DNA of 64,000 bases from PALSA-894 sp963828625 (GCA_963828625.1 CAWHEX010000009.1:124001-188000); one strand, 5' to 3'; positions 10,910 through 19,751 are shown, counted from the first letter of the stretch. Made by a program: numbers and translations. The notes: generated from the letters alone by a model not told the origin.

Positions 10910-12154
10910 ATGACCCAGATTGCCCAGGCCGCGCGCGCGATGACGTGGCGAACGCCGGTCGTCATCATCGTTTGCGGCTGCCTGATCTCGCTGCTCGGCT
11001 TCGGCCCGCGTTCCACTTTCGGCTTCTTCCTCACGCCGATGTCGCAGGCGAACGGCTGGGGCCGCGACGTGTTCGCGCTCGCCTTCGCGCTGCAGAACCT
11101 GCTCTGGGGCATCGGCCAGCCTTTCGCCGGCGCCGTCGCGGACCGCTTCGGCATGCTGCGCGTACTCACCGCAGGTGCGGTGCTCTACGCGGCCGGCCTC
11201 GCGCTGATGGCCTACACGACGTCGCCGGTTACGCTGCAGGTTACTGCCGGCGTGCTGATCGGGTTTGGGCTCTCGGGCTGTTCGTTCAACCTGGTGATCG
11301 CGGCATTCGGCAAGTTGCTGCCCGAGCGCTATCGCGCGCTCGCGATCGGCGCCGGCACGGCGGCCGGCTCGTTCGGTCAATTCCTGTTCGCACCGTTCGG
11401 CGTCGCGCTGATCGACAATGCCGGCTGGCAGAATGCGCTGCTCATCTTCGGCGGCATGCTGTTGCTGATCCTTCCGATGGCGTTCGCGCTGGCGACGCCG
11501 CCGAACAGTCCGAGCCAGTCCAGTACCGGTCAGCCGCAAGCCCAGTCGCTCACCGGCGCGCTCGTCGAAGCGTTCGGGCATCGCTCGTATGTGCTGCTGG
11601 TCTTCGGCTTCTTCACCTGCGGCTTCCAGCTTGCATTCATCACGCTGCATCTGCCGGCCTACCTGATCGATCGAGGCCTGAGCGCGCAGGTCGGCGGCTG
11701 GGCGCTCGCGACCATCGGGCTGTTCAACATCATCGGCTCGATCTCGGTCGGCTGGCTTTCGACGATCTATCCGCGCCGCTATCTGCTCGCGATCAACTAT
11801 TTCCTGCGTGCGGTGTTCATCGCGGCGTTCGTGCTGGCGCCCGCGAGCCCGGTCACCACGCTGGTGTTCGCCGCCGGCATGGGCCTGATGTGGCTTTCGA
11901 CCGTGCCGCCGACCTCGGGCCTTGTCTCGCTGATGTTCGGCACGCGCTGGCTCGCGACGCTGTATGGCTTTGCGTTCTTCAGCCATCAGGTCGGCGGCTT
12001 CCTCGGCGCGTGGATGGGTGGCCTGCTGTACGAGCGCACCGGCTCTTACGATATTGTGTGGTGGCTCGCCGTCGCGTTCGGCATATTGTCGGCGGTGATC
12101 AATCTGCCGATCGAGGAAAAGCCCGTGCTGCGGGCCGCGCCCGCCGCCGCCTGA
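10910..12154 (+). CDS. MFS transporter (first of a tandem pair)
   Basis: A 414-residue, 12-TM major facilitator protein. It has the early motif CLISLLGFGPRSTFGFFLTP, the loop 2-3 motif GAVADRFGMLR (a variant of the MFS motif A) and GTAAGSFGQFL mid-protein. This resembles the oxalate/formate-antiporter-like or monocarboxylate-type MFS group, but the substrate is unknown. A second copy starts 29 bp downstream with the same architecture and much of the same sequence, so the pair arose by tandem duplication and is probably co-transcribed. Confidence 0.9.
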   Translation: MTQIAQAARAMTWRTPVVIIVCGCLISLLGFGPRSTFGFFLTPMSQANGWGRDVFALAFALQNLLWGIGQPFAGAVADRFGMLRVLTAGAVLYAAGLALMAYTTSPVTLQVTAGVLIGFGLSGCSFNLVIAAFGKLLPERYRALAIGAGTAAGSFGQFLFAPFGVALIDNAGWQNALLIFGGMLLLILPMAFALATPPNSPSQSSTGQPQAQSLTGALVEAFGHRSYVLLVFGFFTCGFQLAFITLHLPAYLIDRGLSAQVGGWALATIGLFNIIGSISVGWLSTIYPRRYLLAINYFLRAVFIAAFVLAPASPVTTLVFAAGMGLMWLSTVPPTSGLVSLMFGTRWLATLYGFAFFSHQVGGFLGAWMGGLLYERTGSYDIVWWLAVAFGILSAVINLPIEEKPVLRAAPAAA

Positions 12155-12183
12155 TCGTTAGCGTCGGCGCCAGGGGGACGTGA

Positions 12184-13419
12184 ATGGCGACGACCGCACC
12201 GACACCACGAACCTTCGGCTGGCGCACGCCCGCGGTCATCCTCGTTTGCGGCTGCCTCATCTCGATCTTCACATTCGGTCCGCGCTCGACGTTCGGCTTC
12301 TTCCTCCAGCCGATGAGCCAGGAGCTCGGCTGGGGCCGCGACGTGTTCGCGCTCGCGGTCGCGATCCAGAATCTCCTGAACGGCGTGGGTCAGCCGTTCG
12401 CCGGTGCGGTCGCTGACCGTTTCGGCACGTTCCGCGCGCTCGTTGTCGGCGCGCTGCTCTACGCGGCCGGCCTCGTGCTGATGTCCTACGCCACCACGCC
12501 CGGCATGCTGCACCTCTCCGCCGGCGTGCTGATCGGCTTCGGTCTCTCGGGTGCGAGCTTCCCGATCGTGCTCGCGGCATTCGGCAAGCTGATGCCGGAG
12601 GAGTGGCGCTCGTTCTCGTTCGGTGTCGGCACCGCGGCGGGCTCGTTCGGCCAGTTCTTGTTTTCGCCGCTCGCCGTTGCGCTGCTCGGGACCGTGGGCT
12701 GGCACCAGACGCTGCTGATCTTCGCCGTGATCGTGCTGATGGTGCTGCCGCTCGCGTTCGTCATATCGCCGCGCGCCGCGACCGGCAGCGCGTCCTCGGC
12801 GATCCCGCAGTCGTTCCGCCAGGCGCTGGGCGAAGCCTTCGGGCACGGCTCCTACGTGCTGCTCATTCTGGGCTTCTTCACCTGCGGCTTCCATGTGGCG
12901 TTCATCACTACGCATCTGCCGCCTTATCTCGTCGACAGGGGCCTCGACGCGAAATGGGGCGGCTGGGTGATCGCCTTCATCGGCCTGTTCAACATCATCG
13001 GCTCGATCGCGGCCGGCGTGCTCGGCGCGAAACTGCCGAAGCGCTACCTTCTCTCGACCATCTATTTCCTGCGGGCGATTGCGATCACCTGCTTCCTGCT
13101 GGTTCCGCTCACCCCGGCGAGCGCGCTCACGTTCGGCGCCTGCATGGGTGTGCTGTGGCTTTCGACCGTGCCGCTCACGTCCGGCCTCGTCGCGCTGATG
13201 TTCGGTGTGCGCTATATGGCGACACTGTTCGGCTTCGTTTTCTTCTCGCACCAGGTCGGATCGTTCCTCGGCGTCTGGCTCGGCGGCGTGCTGTATGAAC
13301 GTACCGGCTCCTATGATGTTGTCTGGTGGCTCGGTGTCGCGCTTGGCATTTTCGCCGCTTTGGTGCATCTGCCGATCCGCGAGCAGCCGGTGGAGCGGCT
13401 CGCCGCCGCGCCCGCGTAA
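12184..13419 (+). CDS. MFS transporter (second of a tandem pair)
   Basis: A 411-residue, 12-TM major facilitator protein, strikingly similar along its length to the preceding gene (shared FGPRSTFGFFL, WGRDVFALA, GAVADRFG, GTAAGSFGQFLF, FFTCGF, GLFNIIGSI, ERTGSYD). Differences concentrate in the central loop and in a few membrane segments, which suggests divergence of substrate range. The ATG at 12184 follows GGGGGACGTGA. The downstream transglutaminase-like gene starts 15 bp after its stop, so the operon probably continues. Confidence 0.9.
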   Translation: MATTAPTPRTFGWRTPAVILVCGCLISIFTFGPRSTFGFFLQPMSQELGWGRDVFALAVAIQNLLNGVGQPFAGAVADRFGTFRALVVGALLYAAGLVLMSYATTPGMLHLSAGVLIGFGLSGASFPIVLAAFGKLMPEEWRSFSFGVGTAAGSFGQFLFSPLAVALLGTVGWHQTLLIFAVIVLMVLPLAFVISPRAATGSASSAIPQSFRQALGEAFGHGSYVLLILGFFTCGFHVAFITTHLPPYLVDRGLDAKWGGWVIAFIGLFNIIGSIAAGVLGAKLPKRYLLSTIYFLRAIAITCFLLVPLTPASALTFGACMGVLWLSTVPLTSGLVALMFGVRYMATLFGFVFFSHQVGSFLGVWLGGVLYERTGSYDVVWWLGVALGIFAALVHLPIREQPVERLAAAPA

Positions 13420-13434
13420 ACGGAGCACAGACCT

Positions 13435-14110
13435 TTGACCAGCGAAGAGACACGCCGTCTTCCTCGCGCCAGCCGAATATATCGACAGCGATCATCCGGC
13501 GATCGAGGCGCTTGCCGCCAAACTCGCGACGCCGGACATTTCGGCGACCGAGAAGGCGCGGCGCTTTTATCTCGCGGCGCGCGAGATCCGCTACAGTCCC
13601 GATCTCGACTACACGAACCCCGAAATCTATCGCGCTTCGAGCGTGCTCAACGCCGGGCAGGGCTATTGCGTCGGCAAGGCCGCGCTGTTCGCAGCGCTCT
13701 GCCGCTCGGCGGGCATTCCGGCGCGGGTCGCGTTCGCGGATGTGACCAATCATCTTTCCAGCGAAAAGCTGCGCGAGAAGATGGGCACCAACTATTTCGC
13801 GTGGCACGGCTTCACCGAGGTCCTTCTCGATGGCCGCTGGGTCAAGGCGAGCCCGACCTTCAACTCGACGCTCTGCGACCGCTTCGGGGTCGTGCCGCTC
13901 GATTTCGACGGCGCCGACGATGCGCTGCTGCAGGCCTACGACGGCGCCGGCCGCACCTTCATGCAGTACGAGGTGCTGCACGGGTCATTCCATGACGTGC
14001 CGGCCAAGTTTCTCGCGGCCGAAATGGCGCGGCTCTATCCGAGCCTCAAAGGCCTGCGCGGCGCGTCGGCAGGCGGCATGGAGAGCGAGGTTCCGCTGGA
14101 GCATGCGTGA
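13435..14110 (+). CDS. Transglutaminase-like cysteine protein (one frameshift)
   Basis: About 225 residues. The core has the catalytic-triad signature: cysteine in GQGYCVGKAALFAALCRSAG, histidine in FAWHGFTEVLLDGRW and aspartate-region KASPTFNSTLC. Transglutaminase-like superfamily proteins in bacteria are mostly cysteine proteases or peptidoglycan/peptide-modifying enzymes; the role here is unknown. No signal peptide is seen. A TTG start at 13435 is used; a break near 13460-13475 separates the first few codons from the downstream frame (FLAPAEYIDSDHPAIEALAA). Confidence 0.8.
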
Positions 14111-14188
14111 ATCGAGCCGCGCTCTTGCAATGCGGCTTTCTCCGGTCCACTAATCCCCTCGAGTTTCTAAGGGCTTGGGAGTTTCTGC

Positions 14189-15175
14189 GTGGCAACGTTC
14201 AGGGCGGTCCGCATCGACAAGACCGATGCCGGTCAGACCGCGCGCCTCGTCGATTTCGACGAGGACGATTTGATGGACGGCGACGTGACGGTGCGCGTCG
14301 AATGGTCCACCGTGAACTACAAGGACGGGCTGGCGGTGAGCGGCAAGGCGCCGGTGGTGCGCCGCTTCCCGATGATCCCCGGCATCGATTTCGTCGGCAT
14401 GGTCGAGAGCTCCACGCACCCGGATTGGAAGCCGGGTGACCGCGTCATCCTCAACGGCTGGGGCGTCGGCGAGATGCATCTCGGCGCGTACGCCGAAAAG
14501 GCGCGGGTGAAGGGCGAGTGGCTCGTCCCGGTGCCGTCCGGCATGACCGGGCGCGAGGCCATGGCGATCGGCACCGCCGGCTACACCGCGATGCTCTGCG
14601 TGATGGCGCTGGAGCGGCATGGCGTGACGCCGGACCGCGGACCGATCGTCGTGACCGGCGCTGCCGGCGGCGTCGGGTCGGTCGCAATCTCGATCCTCTC
14701 GCGGCTCGGCTTCAAGGTGATCGCCGCGACCGGACGCACGCAGGAGGAGCCCTATCTGCGCGGCCTCGGCGCAACCGAAATCATGGACCGCAAGGAGCTC
14801 TCCGCGCCGGGCAAGCCGCTCGCCAAGGAGCGCTGGGCCGGCGGCATCGACTGCGTCGGGTCGAACACGCTCGCGAATGTGCTGGCGGGCACGCGCTACG
14901 GCGGCGCGGTCGCGGCCTGCGGCCTTGCGGGCGGCATGGACCTGCCGACCACGGTCGCGCCGTTCATCCTGCGGGCGGTCTCGCTGCTCGGCATCGACTC
15001 GGTGATGTGCCCGCAGACGGTGCGCCGCGAGGCCTGGAAACGGCTCGCGACCGACCTCGACCGGACCAAATTGCAGACCATGACCAACGAAATCCAGCTT
15101 CCCGGCGTGCTCGTCGCCGCCCCGGCGATCCTGGACGGCCGTATTCGCGGCAGAATCGTGGTCAAAATCCAGTAA
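14189..15175 (+). CDS. acuI: Acryloyl-CoA reductase / YhdH-type NADPH oxidoreductase
   Basis: A 328-residue zinc-free medium-chain dehydrogenase/reductase. N-terminal catalytic domain with STVNYKDGLAVSGKAPVVRR and FPMIPGIDFVG; NADPH-binding Rossmann motif GAAGGVGSVAISILSRLGF near residue 155; length and order match the YhdH/AcuI family. AcuI reduces acryloyl-CoA to propionyl-CoA. The start is GTG at 14189. It stands 78 bp after the transglutaminase-like gene. AcuI versus a generic quinone-oxidoreductase-like function cannot be separated from sequence alone. Confidence 0.85.
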   Translation: MATFRAVRIDKTDAGQTARLVDFDEDDLMDGDVTVRVEWSTVNYKDGLAVSGKAPVVRRFPMIPGIDFVGMVESSTHPDWKPGDRVILNGWGVGEMHLGAYAEKARVKGEWLVPVPSGMTGREAMAIGTAGYTAMLCVMALERHGVTPDRGPIVVTGAAGGVGSVAISILSRLGFKVIAATGRTQEEPYLRGLGATEIMDRKELSAPGKPLAKERWAGGIDCVGSNTLANVLAGTRYGGAVAACGLAGGMDLPTTVAPFILRAVSLLGIDSVMCPQTVRREAWKRLATDLDRTKLQTMTNEIQLPGVLVAAPAILDGRIRGRIVVKIQ

Positions 15176-15246
15176 ACGCGTTCAGGATTTGGCGACAATC
15201 GTCCGGCATTATGCGACGGCTCAGGATGGTTAACGGGGAGTAACTC

Positions 15247-15823
15247 ATGTTGCGTGCTGCTGTGGTGTTCGGGAGCCTGTTGGCCGCCACGCCTGTTCTT
15301 GCCGAACCGTTGAACGCCGATGCCGCGCGCCGCTTCGTCGCCGGCAAGCTGTTCCAGTTCACCTGCTTCGAAGGCTCGACGGGTTCGGGCCGCATCTTCA
15401 ACGACGGCTCGGTCGCGGGCGTCGTGCGCATGCGCGGAAACGGCAACACGCGCTTCATGCATCTGCCGGCCGGCACGCTGTTCCCGAAGGGGGACGCGAT
15501 CTGCTCGCAGGTGAAGGGCGCGTTCTTCAATCCGTGCTTCGACCTGAACAAGACCGGCGGCAACAGCTTCCGCGGCGCGGTGTCGGGCTTCGGCTTTGCG
15601 TATTGCGATTTCGTGCGCCGTGGCGGACGCGAAACGATCCAGGCGTCGGTCGCGCCGGAGATCGCGGCGGCCGCGCGCAACTCGATCCGGCGCGGACGCA
15701 AGCCCGCGGAGAACAAGCCATCCGCGGAGAGCAAGCCCATCCGCTGCGCCGACGCAGCCGGTTTCGGCAGCGCCGCTTCCGGCCGTCGAGCAGGCGGGCA
15801 TCCGCAGCACGATCACGCCGTAG
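15247..15823 (+). CDS. Hypothetical secreted protein (one frameshift near the 3' end)
   Basis: About 191 residues with a clear signal peptide (MLRAAVVFGSLLAATPVLAE). The mature part contains FTCFEGSTGSGRIFNDGSVAG, CSQVKGAFFNPCFDLNKTGG and FGFAYCDFVRR, with four cysteines likely to form disulfides. The C-terminus is lysine/proline rich and shifts frame near 15735, continuing to AGIRSTITP. I recognise no enzyme family; it resembles short periplasmic proteins common in Bradyrhizobium relatives. Confidence 0.7.
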
Positions 15824-15825
15824 CG

Positions 15826-16308
15826 TTATTTCTTCACCGGAAAGATCATGCACGTCGTGGTGCCGTGCGCGAGCAGGGTGCCCGCGGCGTCGCGCACGTC
15901 GCCTTCGGACGTGCCGGTCGTGCGGCCGCGATGGATCAGCCGCCCGGTCGCGCGGATGAGGCCCGTGTCCTTGGTGATCGCGCGCACCAGATTCACCTTC
16001 ACCTCGAGCGTGGTGTAGATCTCGCCCTTCGCCAGCGTGGTCTGGATCGCGCAGGCCATGCACGAATCCATCAGCGTCATGGTGAAGCCGCCATGCACGA
16101 CGCCGATCGGATTGTAGTGCCTGAATTCCGGCGTTCCCTCGAACACCGCCTTGCCCTTTTCGACATGCGTGAGATCGAAGCCGAGCGTCTCGGCGATCGG
16201 CGGCGCCGGCAGCGTTCCGTCGATGATCGCCTGCAGGAAGCCGAGCCCGTCATAGGTGAGGATCTGCTCGGTCGGCGTGACGCCGACATTGCGCGCGATC
16301 TGGTTCAC
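15826..16308 (-). CDS. PaaI-type hotdog-fold thioesterase
   Basis: A 160-residue hotdog thioesterase. The catalytic region HYNPIGVVHGGFTMTLMDSC has the HGG motif and the acidic residue of the PaaI/4HBT group; TTLEVKVNLVRAI and GRLIHRGRTTGTSEGDV follow. Such enzymes hydrolyse acyl-CoA thioesters, often aromatic ones. The stop lies two bases from the convergent upstream gene. The substrate is not evident. Confidence 0.88.
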   Translation of the reverse strand: MNQIARNVGVTPTEQILTYDGLGFLQAIIDGTLPAPPIAETLGFDLTHVEKGKAVFEGTPEFRHYNPIGVVHGGFTMTLMDSCMACAIQTTLAKGEIYTTLEVKVNLVRAITKDTGLIRATGRLIHRGRTTGTSEGDVRDAAGTLLAHGTTTCMIFPVKK

Positions 16309-16372
16309 GTCACGCTCCGTTCGTTGCGACGGGAGAAAAAAGCACGATCGTTCGTTTTTCGCAAGCGGCTTG

Positions 16373-17284
16373 TCACAAGCCCTCGATCGCCTTGCGCTGC
16401 TTGGCGATTTCGCTCGCGGCGAAATCCATGAAGGCGCGGACGCGCGCGGTCTGGCGCAGGTCGGAGTGGGTGAGGAGCCACAGGCCGTTGGTGAGGTCGG
16501 CGATCGGCGGCGTGATGCGGGCGATGCCGGGCGTGATCGCGCCGATGAAGCAGGGCAGCAGCGCGAAACCCATGCCGGCCGCGACGGCTTCGGCGAGACC
16601 GAGCACGGTGTTGATCTTGTAGACGATGCGCGACGCCGCGCGTTCGTTCAGCCAGCGCGCCGCCTTCAGGTTGGCGAGATTGTCGCCGAAGCCGATCCAG
16701 TCCGCGTTGCCGGCATCGGTGCGCGCATCGAACGCCTCGGGCGCGCGATCTGCGTTGGCATACACCGCCCACGCGATGCCTGCCGCGCGGCGTCCGATCA
16801 GCGTCTCGGGCGGGCGATCGGTCGCGCGCACCGCGACGTCGGCATCGCGCTTCGACAGGTTCAGCGCCTGGTTCGATACCACGACGTCGAGCACGATTTC
16901 CGGATAGGCGCGGCGGAAATCCGCGAACACCTGCGTCATCAGATGAACCAGCACGGTGTCGTTGGTGGTGATGCGCAATTCGCCCGAAGGGCGCAGGTCG
17001 TGGCCGGTGACCTGGCGCTCGAACGTGACGATGTCCTCGCCCATGCGCTCGGCGAGCCGCACCATCTCCTCGCCGCACGGCGTGAGCGCATAGCCGCCGC
17101 GGCTGCGCTCGAACAGGCGTGAGCCGAGCTGGCTCTCGATCTGCGCGAGGCGGCGGAACACGGTCGAGTGGTTGACCGACAGTTCGGTCGCGGCGCCGCC
17201 GAGCGAGCGCGTATCGGCGATCGCCTTCACGTAGCGAAAGTCGTCCCACGAGAGCATCGGTCGAGCATGATCTGGAGTTTGCAT
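16373..17284 (-). CDS. LysR-family transcriptional regulator
   Basis: About 303 residues. The N-terminal winged helix reads LSWDDFRYVKAIADTRSLGG, AATELSVNHSTVFRRLAQIE and RLFERSRGGYALTPCGEEMV. The C-terminal effector domain follows (SGELRITTNDTVLVHLMTQV onwards). This is the subgroup related to single-gene LysR regulators of alphaproteobacteria. Alternative starts at 17299 and 17257 are possible; MLSWDDF at 17257 would put the helix-turn-helix at the usual distance. No divergent target gene lies next to it, because the next segment is an accessory scar. Confidence 0.9.
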   Translation of the reverse strand: MQTPDHARPMLSWDDFRYVKAIADTRSLGGAATELSVNHSTVFRRLAQIESQLGSRLFERSRGGYALTPCGEEMVRLAERMGEDIVTFERQVTGHDLRPSGELRITTNDTVLVHLMTQVFADFRRAYPEIVLDVVVSNQALNLSKRDADVAVRATDRPPETLIGRRAAGIAWAVYANADRAPEAFDARTDAGNADWIGFGDNLANLKAARWLNERAASRIVYKINTVLGLAEAVAAGMGFALLPCFIGAITPGIARITPPIADLTNGLWLLTHSDLRQTARVRAFMDFAASEIAKQRKAIEGL

Positions 17285-17369
17285 CCGTGCAAATGCCAAT
17301 TCGGCGATTGGATGGATTCATTGCAAAGGGAATCGACGCAGCCGCATCCGTTCTCGCGGCGCGTTGGCG

Positions 17370-17700
17370 CCCGAGGTTTGATTTTTCCCCTCGAACGGTG
17401 AGGGGACGGAGCGCCGCAAGGCGCTGCCGAAGTCACCACGCTTGCGAAGCGTGGGCGCGTCTTGCGATCGACGCGCTCGCCTCGCGGCGCTCCGCTGGCG
17501 GCATTTTTCGACTGCGGGCCGCGCTTCCTGAGATGCGCATTGGCGCGCATCCCCATGCAGCGAGCTCCTCGCGCAGGGGCCGTAGTACCCCCAGGGCGGG
17601 TCCCGCAGCCGCCCGAGTGCCCGGCTCGTGAGGCCGGACCCGCAGGCGCCGCATCCTGTCCCACCTTCAAGGCACCCCTAGAAAGCGCCCCTCATGGACA
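17370..17700 (-). other. Structured GC-rich repeat-like segment with a degenerate reading frame
   Basis: No functional gene is evident. On the minus strand a frame beginning MRGAF stops immediately and then continues open (GCLEGGTGCGACGSGLTSRA...). That translation resembles a recurring hypothetical ORF I recall from Bradyrhizobium-like genomes, which suggests a dispersed repeat and not a protein gene. It contains hairpins: CCACGCTTGCGAAGCGTGG, GCGCCGCAAGGCGC and a longer stem with arms GCGGGTCC and GGACCCGC. It borders the transposase remnant. Confidence 0.4.
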
Positions 17701-17749
17701 GGGTGAAGGAATATAAGCATAGGGATAAAAGCATGTCAAGGAGGAGGTA

Positions 17750-18019
17750 GCGTCTCAGTTTGAATTTCGCACGGGAATGCGCCGGTTCACGCGCCTCACG
17801 AATGCGTTCTCCAAGAAGGCGGAGAACCATTGCCACATGGTTGCGCTCTATAGGGTGTTCTATAACTTCGTGCGGATGCACTAGACGCTGCGCATGTCAC
17901 CTGCGATGGCGAGCGGTGTTGCTGACAAGTTGTACTCGATGGCTGACATCGCCGAGATGATCGACGGGACCTTGCCGAAGCCGGGGAAGCGCGGGCCGTA
18001 TAAAAAGCAGGCCGCATGA
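17750..18019 (+). pseudogene. IS1-like transposase, C-terminal remnant
   Basis: The frame reads MRRFTRLTNAFSKKAENH, then YNFVRMH, a TAG at 17882-17884, then TLRMSPAMASGVADKLYSM and a basic tail ending KKQAA. This is the C-terminal end of IS1-family-like transposases seen in alphaproteobacteria, where the usual sequence is Y-N-x-x-R-x-H-x-(T/A)-L-R. The stop probably replaces a CAG codon. Only about 85 residues remain; the N-terminus, the catalytic region and recognisable terminal repeats are absent, so it is an inert relic. Confidence 0.82.
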
Positions 18020-18327
18020 TTGCCGCGCTACTACGTGTCATTCTCGGTTCGTTAGTGCTGCCCGCCGTCGTGTCGGTTCTAGTGTTTGGATACCTTGGCT
18101 ATCGCGGCGTGCCGTATTGGATAGTCACGCCAACGGCTGTCTTTCTGACTTGCTACCAACTGTGGACAGCGCGCCCGTCCTTTCGCCATGTGTTCGGAGC
18201 GAATTACCCACTGTCGCCTTGGTGGCATAAGCCCACGCAGATCGCGGCCATAGCCCTGATTTTCTTCGGTGCGTTCTGGGGAATCGGATCGGGCATTTAT
18301 TTTTGGGCCCGATCTTTTTCAAACTGA
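18016..18327 (+). CDS. Small membrane protein of unknown function
   Basis: 103 residues with three or four hydrophobic segments (LGSLVLPAVVSVLVFGYLGY, YWIVTPTAVFLTCYQLW, IAAIALIFFGAFWGIGSGIY). The start ATG overlaps the TGA of the transposase remnant (ATGA). The first part is rich in leucine/valine and the central loop is aromatic. Codon usage and base composition are less GC-biased than in neighbouring genes, consistent with an acquired segment. No family recognised. Confidence 0.6.
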   Translation: MIAALLRVILGSLVLPAVVSVLVFGYLGYRGVPYWIVTPTAVFLTCYQLWTARPSFRHVFGANYPLSPWWHKPTQIAAIALIFFGAFWGIGSGIYFWARSFSN

Positions 18328-18481
18328 GATACTACCAATGAGAAGATAGCGCGCCCGTCGAGATCTTGGCGACAAGAACGGCATTGCGGTTCACGTCCGC
18401 GTGGCGCTTTTGATCTCTAGGTCCGGTTGGCATTCGGATAGCCGAATGCTTCCGGGTAAGGTGCGCAAGATCGGAGGCAAT

Positions 18482-18973
18482 ATGCGATCTCTTGCTGGTG
18501 CGACCTTCTTGTTGTTTGAACTTCTCGTTCCGGCAATCGCCCAGACTCCTTTGGTCGAGAAAAATGTCTCGATGAAGATGGCGCTGATCATCCTGGACGG
18601 GACAATCGAGCAATGCACCAAGGATGGGTACAAAGTTTCCGTCGTCATCGTGGACAGAGCGGGTGCGGTTGCGGCGTCCGTGCGAGGCGACGGGACCAAT
18701 CCGCATACGGTGGAATTTGCGCGGCTCAAGGCATACACCGCCCGCACCAATCCGCGCGGACAAACAACGCAAGAATTCAAGGTGCTGACGGACACGCCCG
18801 ATCGCGCCTATCTAAAACAAATTCCGGGTGTTGTTGCGGTCGGCGGCGGGGTTCCGATCAAGATCGGCAACGAGGTGATCGGCGCGGTTGGCGTGTCGGG
18901 CGCGCCGGGCGGCGAGATGGACGAAATCTGCGCCAAGGCGGGGATAGCTAAAGTTGCCGATAGTTTGAAATAG
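18482..18973 (+). CDS. GlcG/HbpS-like heme-binding domain protein, secreted
   Basis: 163 residues with an N-terminal signal peptide (RSLAGATFLLFELLVPAIAQ). The mature protein is a GlcG/HbpS (PduO C-terminal-like) domain: VSVVIVDRAGAVAASVRGDG, IPGVVAVGGGVPIKIGNEVI and GAVGVSGAPGGEMDE. Members bind heme or corrinoid-like ligands or small acids; exported forms occur beside oxidative-stress or transport genes. The ATG at 18482 was chosen for its GGAGG and signal peptide over an in-frame start at 18401. It lies on the gene-poor side of the insertion scar. Confidence 0.82.
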   Translation: MRSLAGATFLLFELLVPAIAQTPLVEKNVSMKMALIILDGTIEQCTKDGYKVSVVIVDRAGAVAASVRGDGTNPHTVEFARLKAYTARTNPRGQTTQEFKVLTDTPDRAYLKQIPGVVAVGGGVPIKIGNEVIGAVGVSGAPGGEMDEICAKAGIAKVADSLK

Positions 18974-19029
18974 GCACGGGCAGCCACCGCAGGGCACAAC
19001 GAGATCATCGAAGACGGCCGCATAACGAA

Positions 19030-19055
19030 ACGGCCCGGCTTTTCAGCCGGGCCGT
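19030..19055 (-). terminator. Hairpin between convergent genes
   Basis: A perfect 11-bp stem ACGGCCCGGCT/AGCCGGGCCGT with loop TTTC. On the minus strand it is followed by TTTCGTTATG, which fits termination of the small secreted-protein gene upstream; it may also stop transcripts from the GlcG-like gene. Confidence 0.7.
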
Positions 19056-19084
19056 CGTCGCACGAGAGGGGTCGTGCGAAAGAG

Positions 19085-19420
19085 TTACTTCGAGCCGCCC
19101 GAGCCGGTCGCGGCGCCGGTGCCGTCCTTGGCGTTCGCCGGGCGCTGCGGATTGTCGGCGCGCGTGTTGGAAACCGGGGCGGTCGACATGCCCTGGCCGC
19201 CAGCCGGGGCCCGCATCGTGCCACCAGCCGCGGAGCCGCCCGCTGCGGTGTTGCCCGCCGACGGATTTCCACCGCCCGTCGGATTCTTGTCGGCGTCCTT
19301 CATCGTTCCCTGCTGGGTCGAGTCGGCGCCGCCGGCGCCCGAGCCGCCGCTCTGCGCGAGCGCCACGGTGCAGCTTCCGGCCACGAGGGCCGCCGCGAGG
19401 ATCGTCGAAAGCGATTTCAT
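19085..19420 (-). CDS. Small secreted Gly/Ala/Thr-rich hypothetical protein
   Basis: 111 residues: signal peptide MKSLSTILAAALVAGSCTVA to ALAQ, then a low-complexity chain rich in Gly, Ala, Ser, Asn and Thr (SGGSGAGGADSTQQGTM, PSAGNTAAGGSAAGG). No domain recognised. The mature chain is predicted disordered. An AGGAGACACGCA ribosome site precedes the ATG. Similar short glycine-rich periplasmic proteins are common in Bradyrhizobium relatives; the function is unknown. Confidence 0.7.
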   Translation of the reverse strand: MKSLSTILAAALVAGSCTVALAQSGGSGAGGADSTQQGTMKDADKNPTGGGNPSAGNTAAGGSAAGGTMRAPAGGQGMSTAPVSNTRADNPQRPANAKDGTGAATGSGGSK

Positions 19421-19721
19421 TGCGTGTCTCCTTGAAAAGTTTCCAACCAACGCTGTCACGTCCACATATCAACCGCGTGGCGACCTTTCGGTTCCGGCGC
19501 GGCGCGATGAGGCAACGACTCTGTGATGCGCGTGCGCGCGTCCGATCAGCGCAGACCGAGTCGTGCGGAGTTCCGCGCGCGTCGATGAAAGGGCGCAACA
19601 GACCGGCGAGCGGTGCGCGGCGTTGCGCACACAGACGACGCGGCGTTTATCGCGGCGCGCCGCTTCGCTGATGGCCGATGCGCGATCGCGACTTCCTGCT
19701 TGCACTGTAACTCTGTTACGT
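19421..19721. other. Divergent intergenic region
   Basis: No gene supported. It separates the small secreted protein (minus) from the TonB receptor (plus). Translations in all frames are arginine-rich shadows. The only clear signal is the Zur-like palindrome at its right end, listed separately. Confidence 0.5.
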
Positions 19722-19740
19722 TATGTTATATCATAACATA
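19722..19740 (+). promoter_or_regulatory. Zur-like operator before the TonB receptor
   Basis: TATGTTATATCATAACATA: perfect 8-bp inverted repeat TATGTTAT/ATAACATA around ATC, in a locally AT-rich stretch, 11 bp before the TTG start. It closely resembles the TGTTATA-N-TATAACA type of box bound by the zinc repressor Zur in alphaproteobacteria. The receptor behind it is ZnuD-like, which supports the reading. Confirmation needs a motif search. Confidence 0.7.
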
Positions 19741-19751
19741 TAGAGGCAGCT

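Noticed and set aside
17400..17720. 6S RNA, SRP RNA or tmRNA in the structured intergenic segment
   Set aside because: No SRP apical motif (GGAAG/GCAGC), no tmRNA tag or tRNA-like ends, and no convincing 6S bubble could be found.
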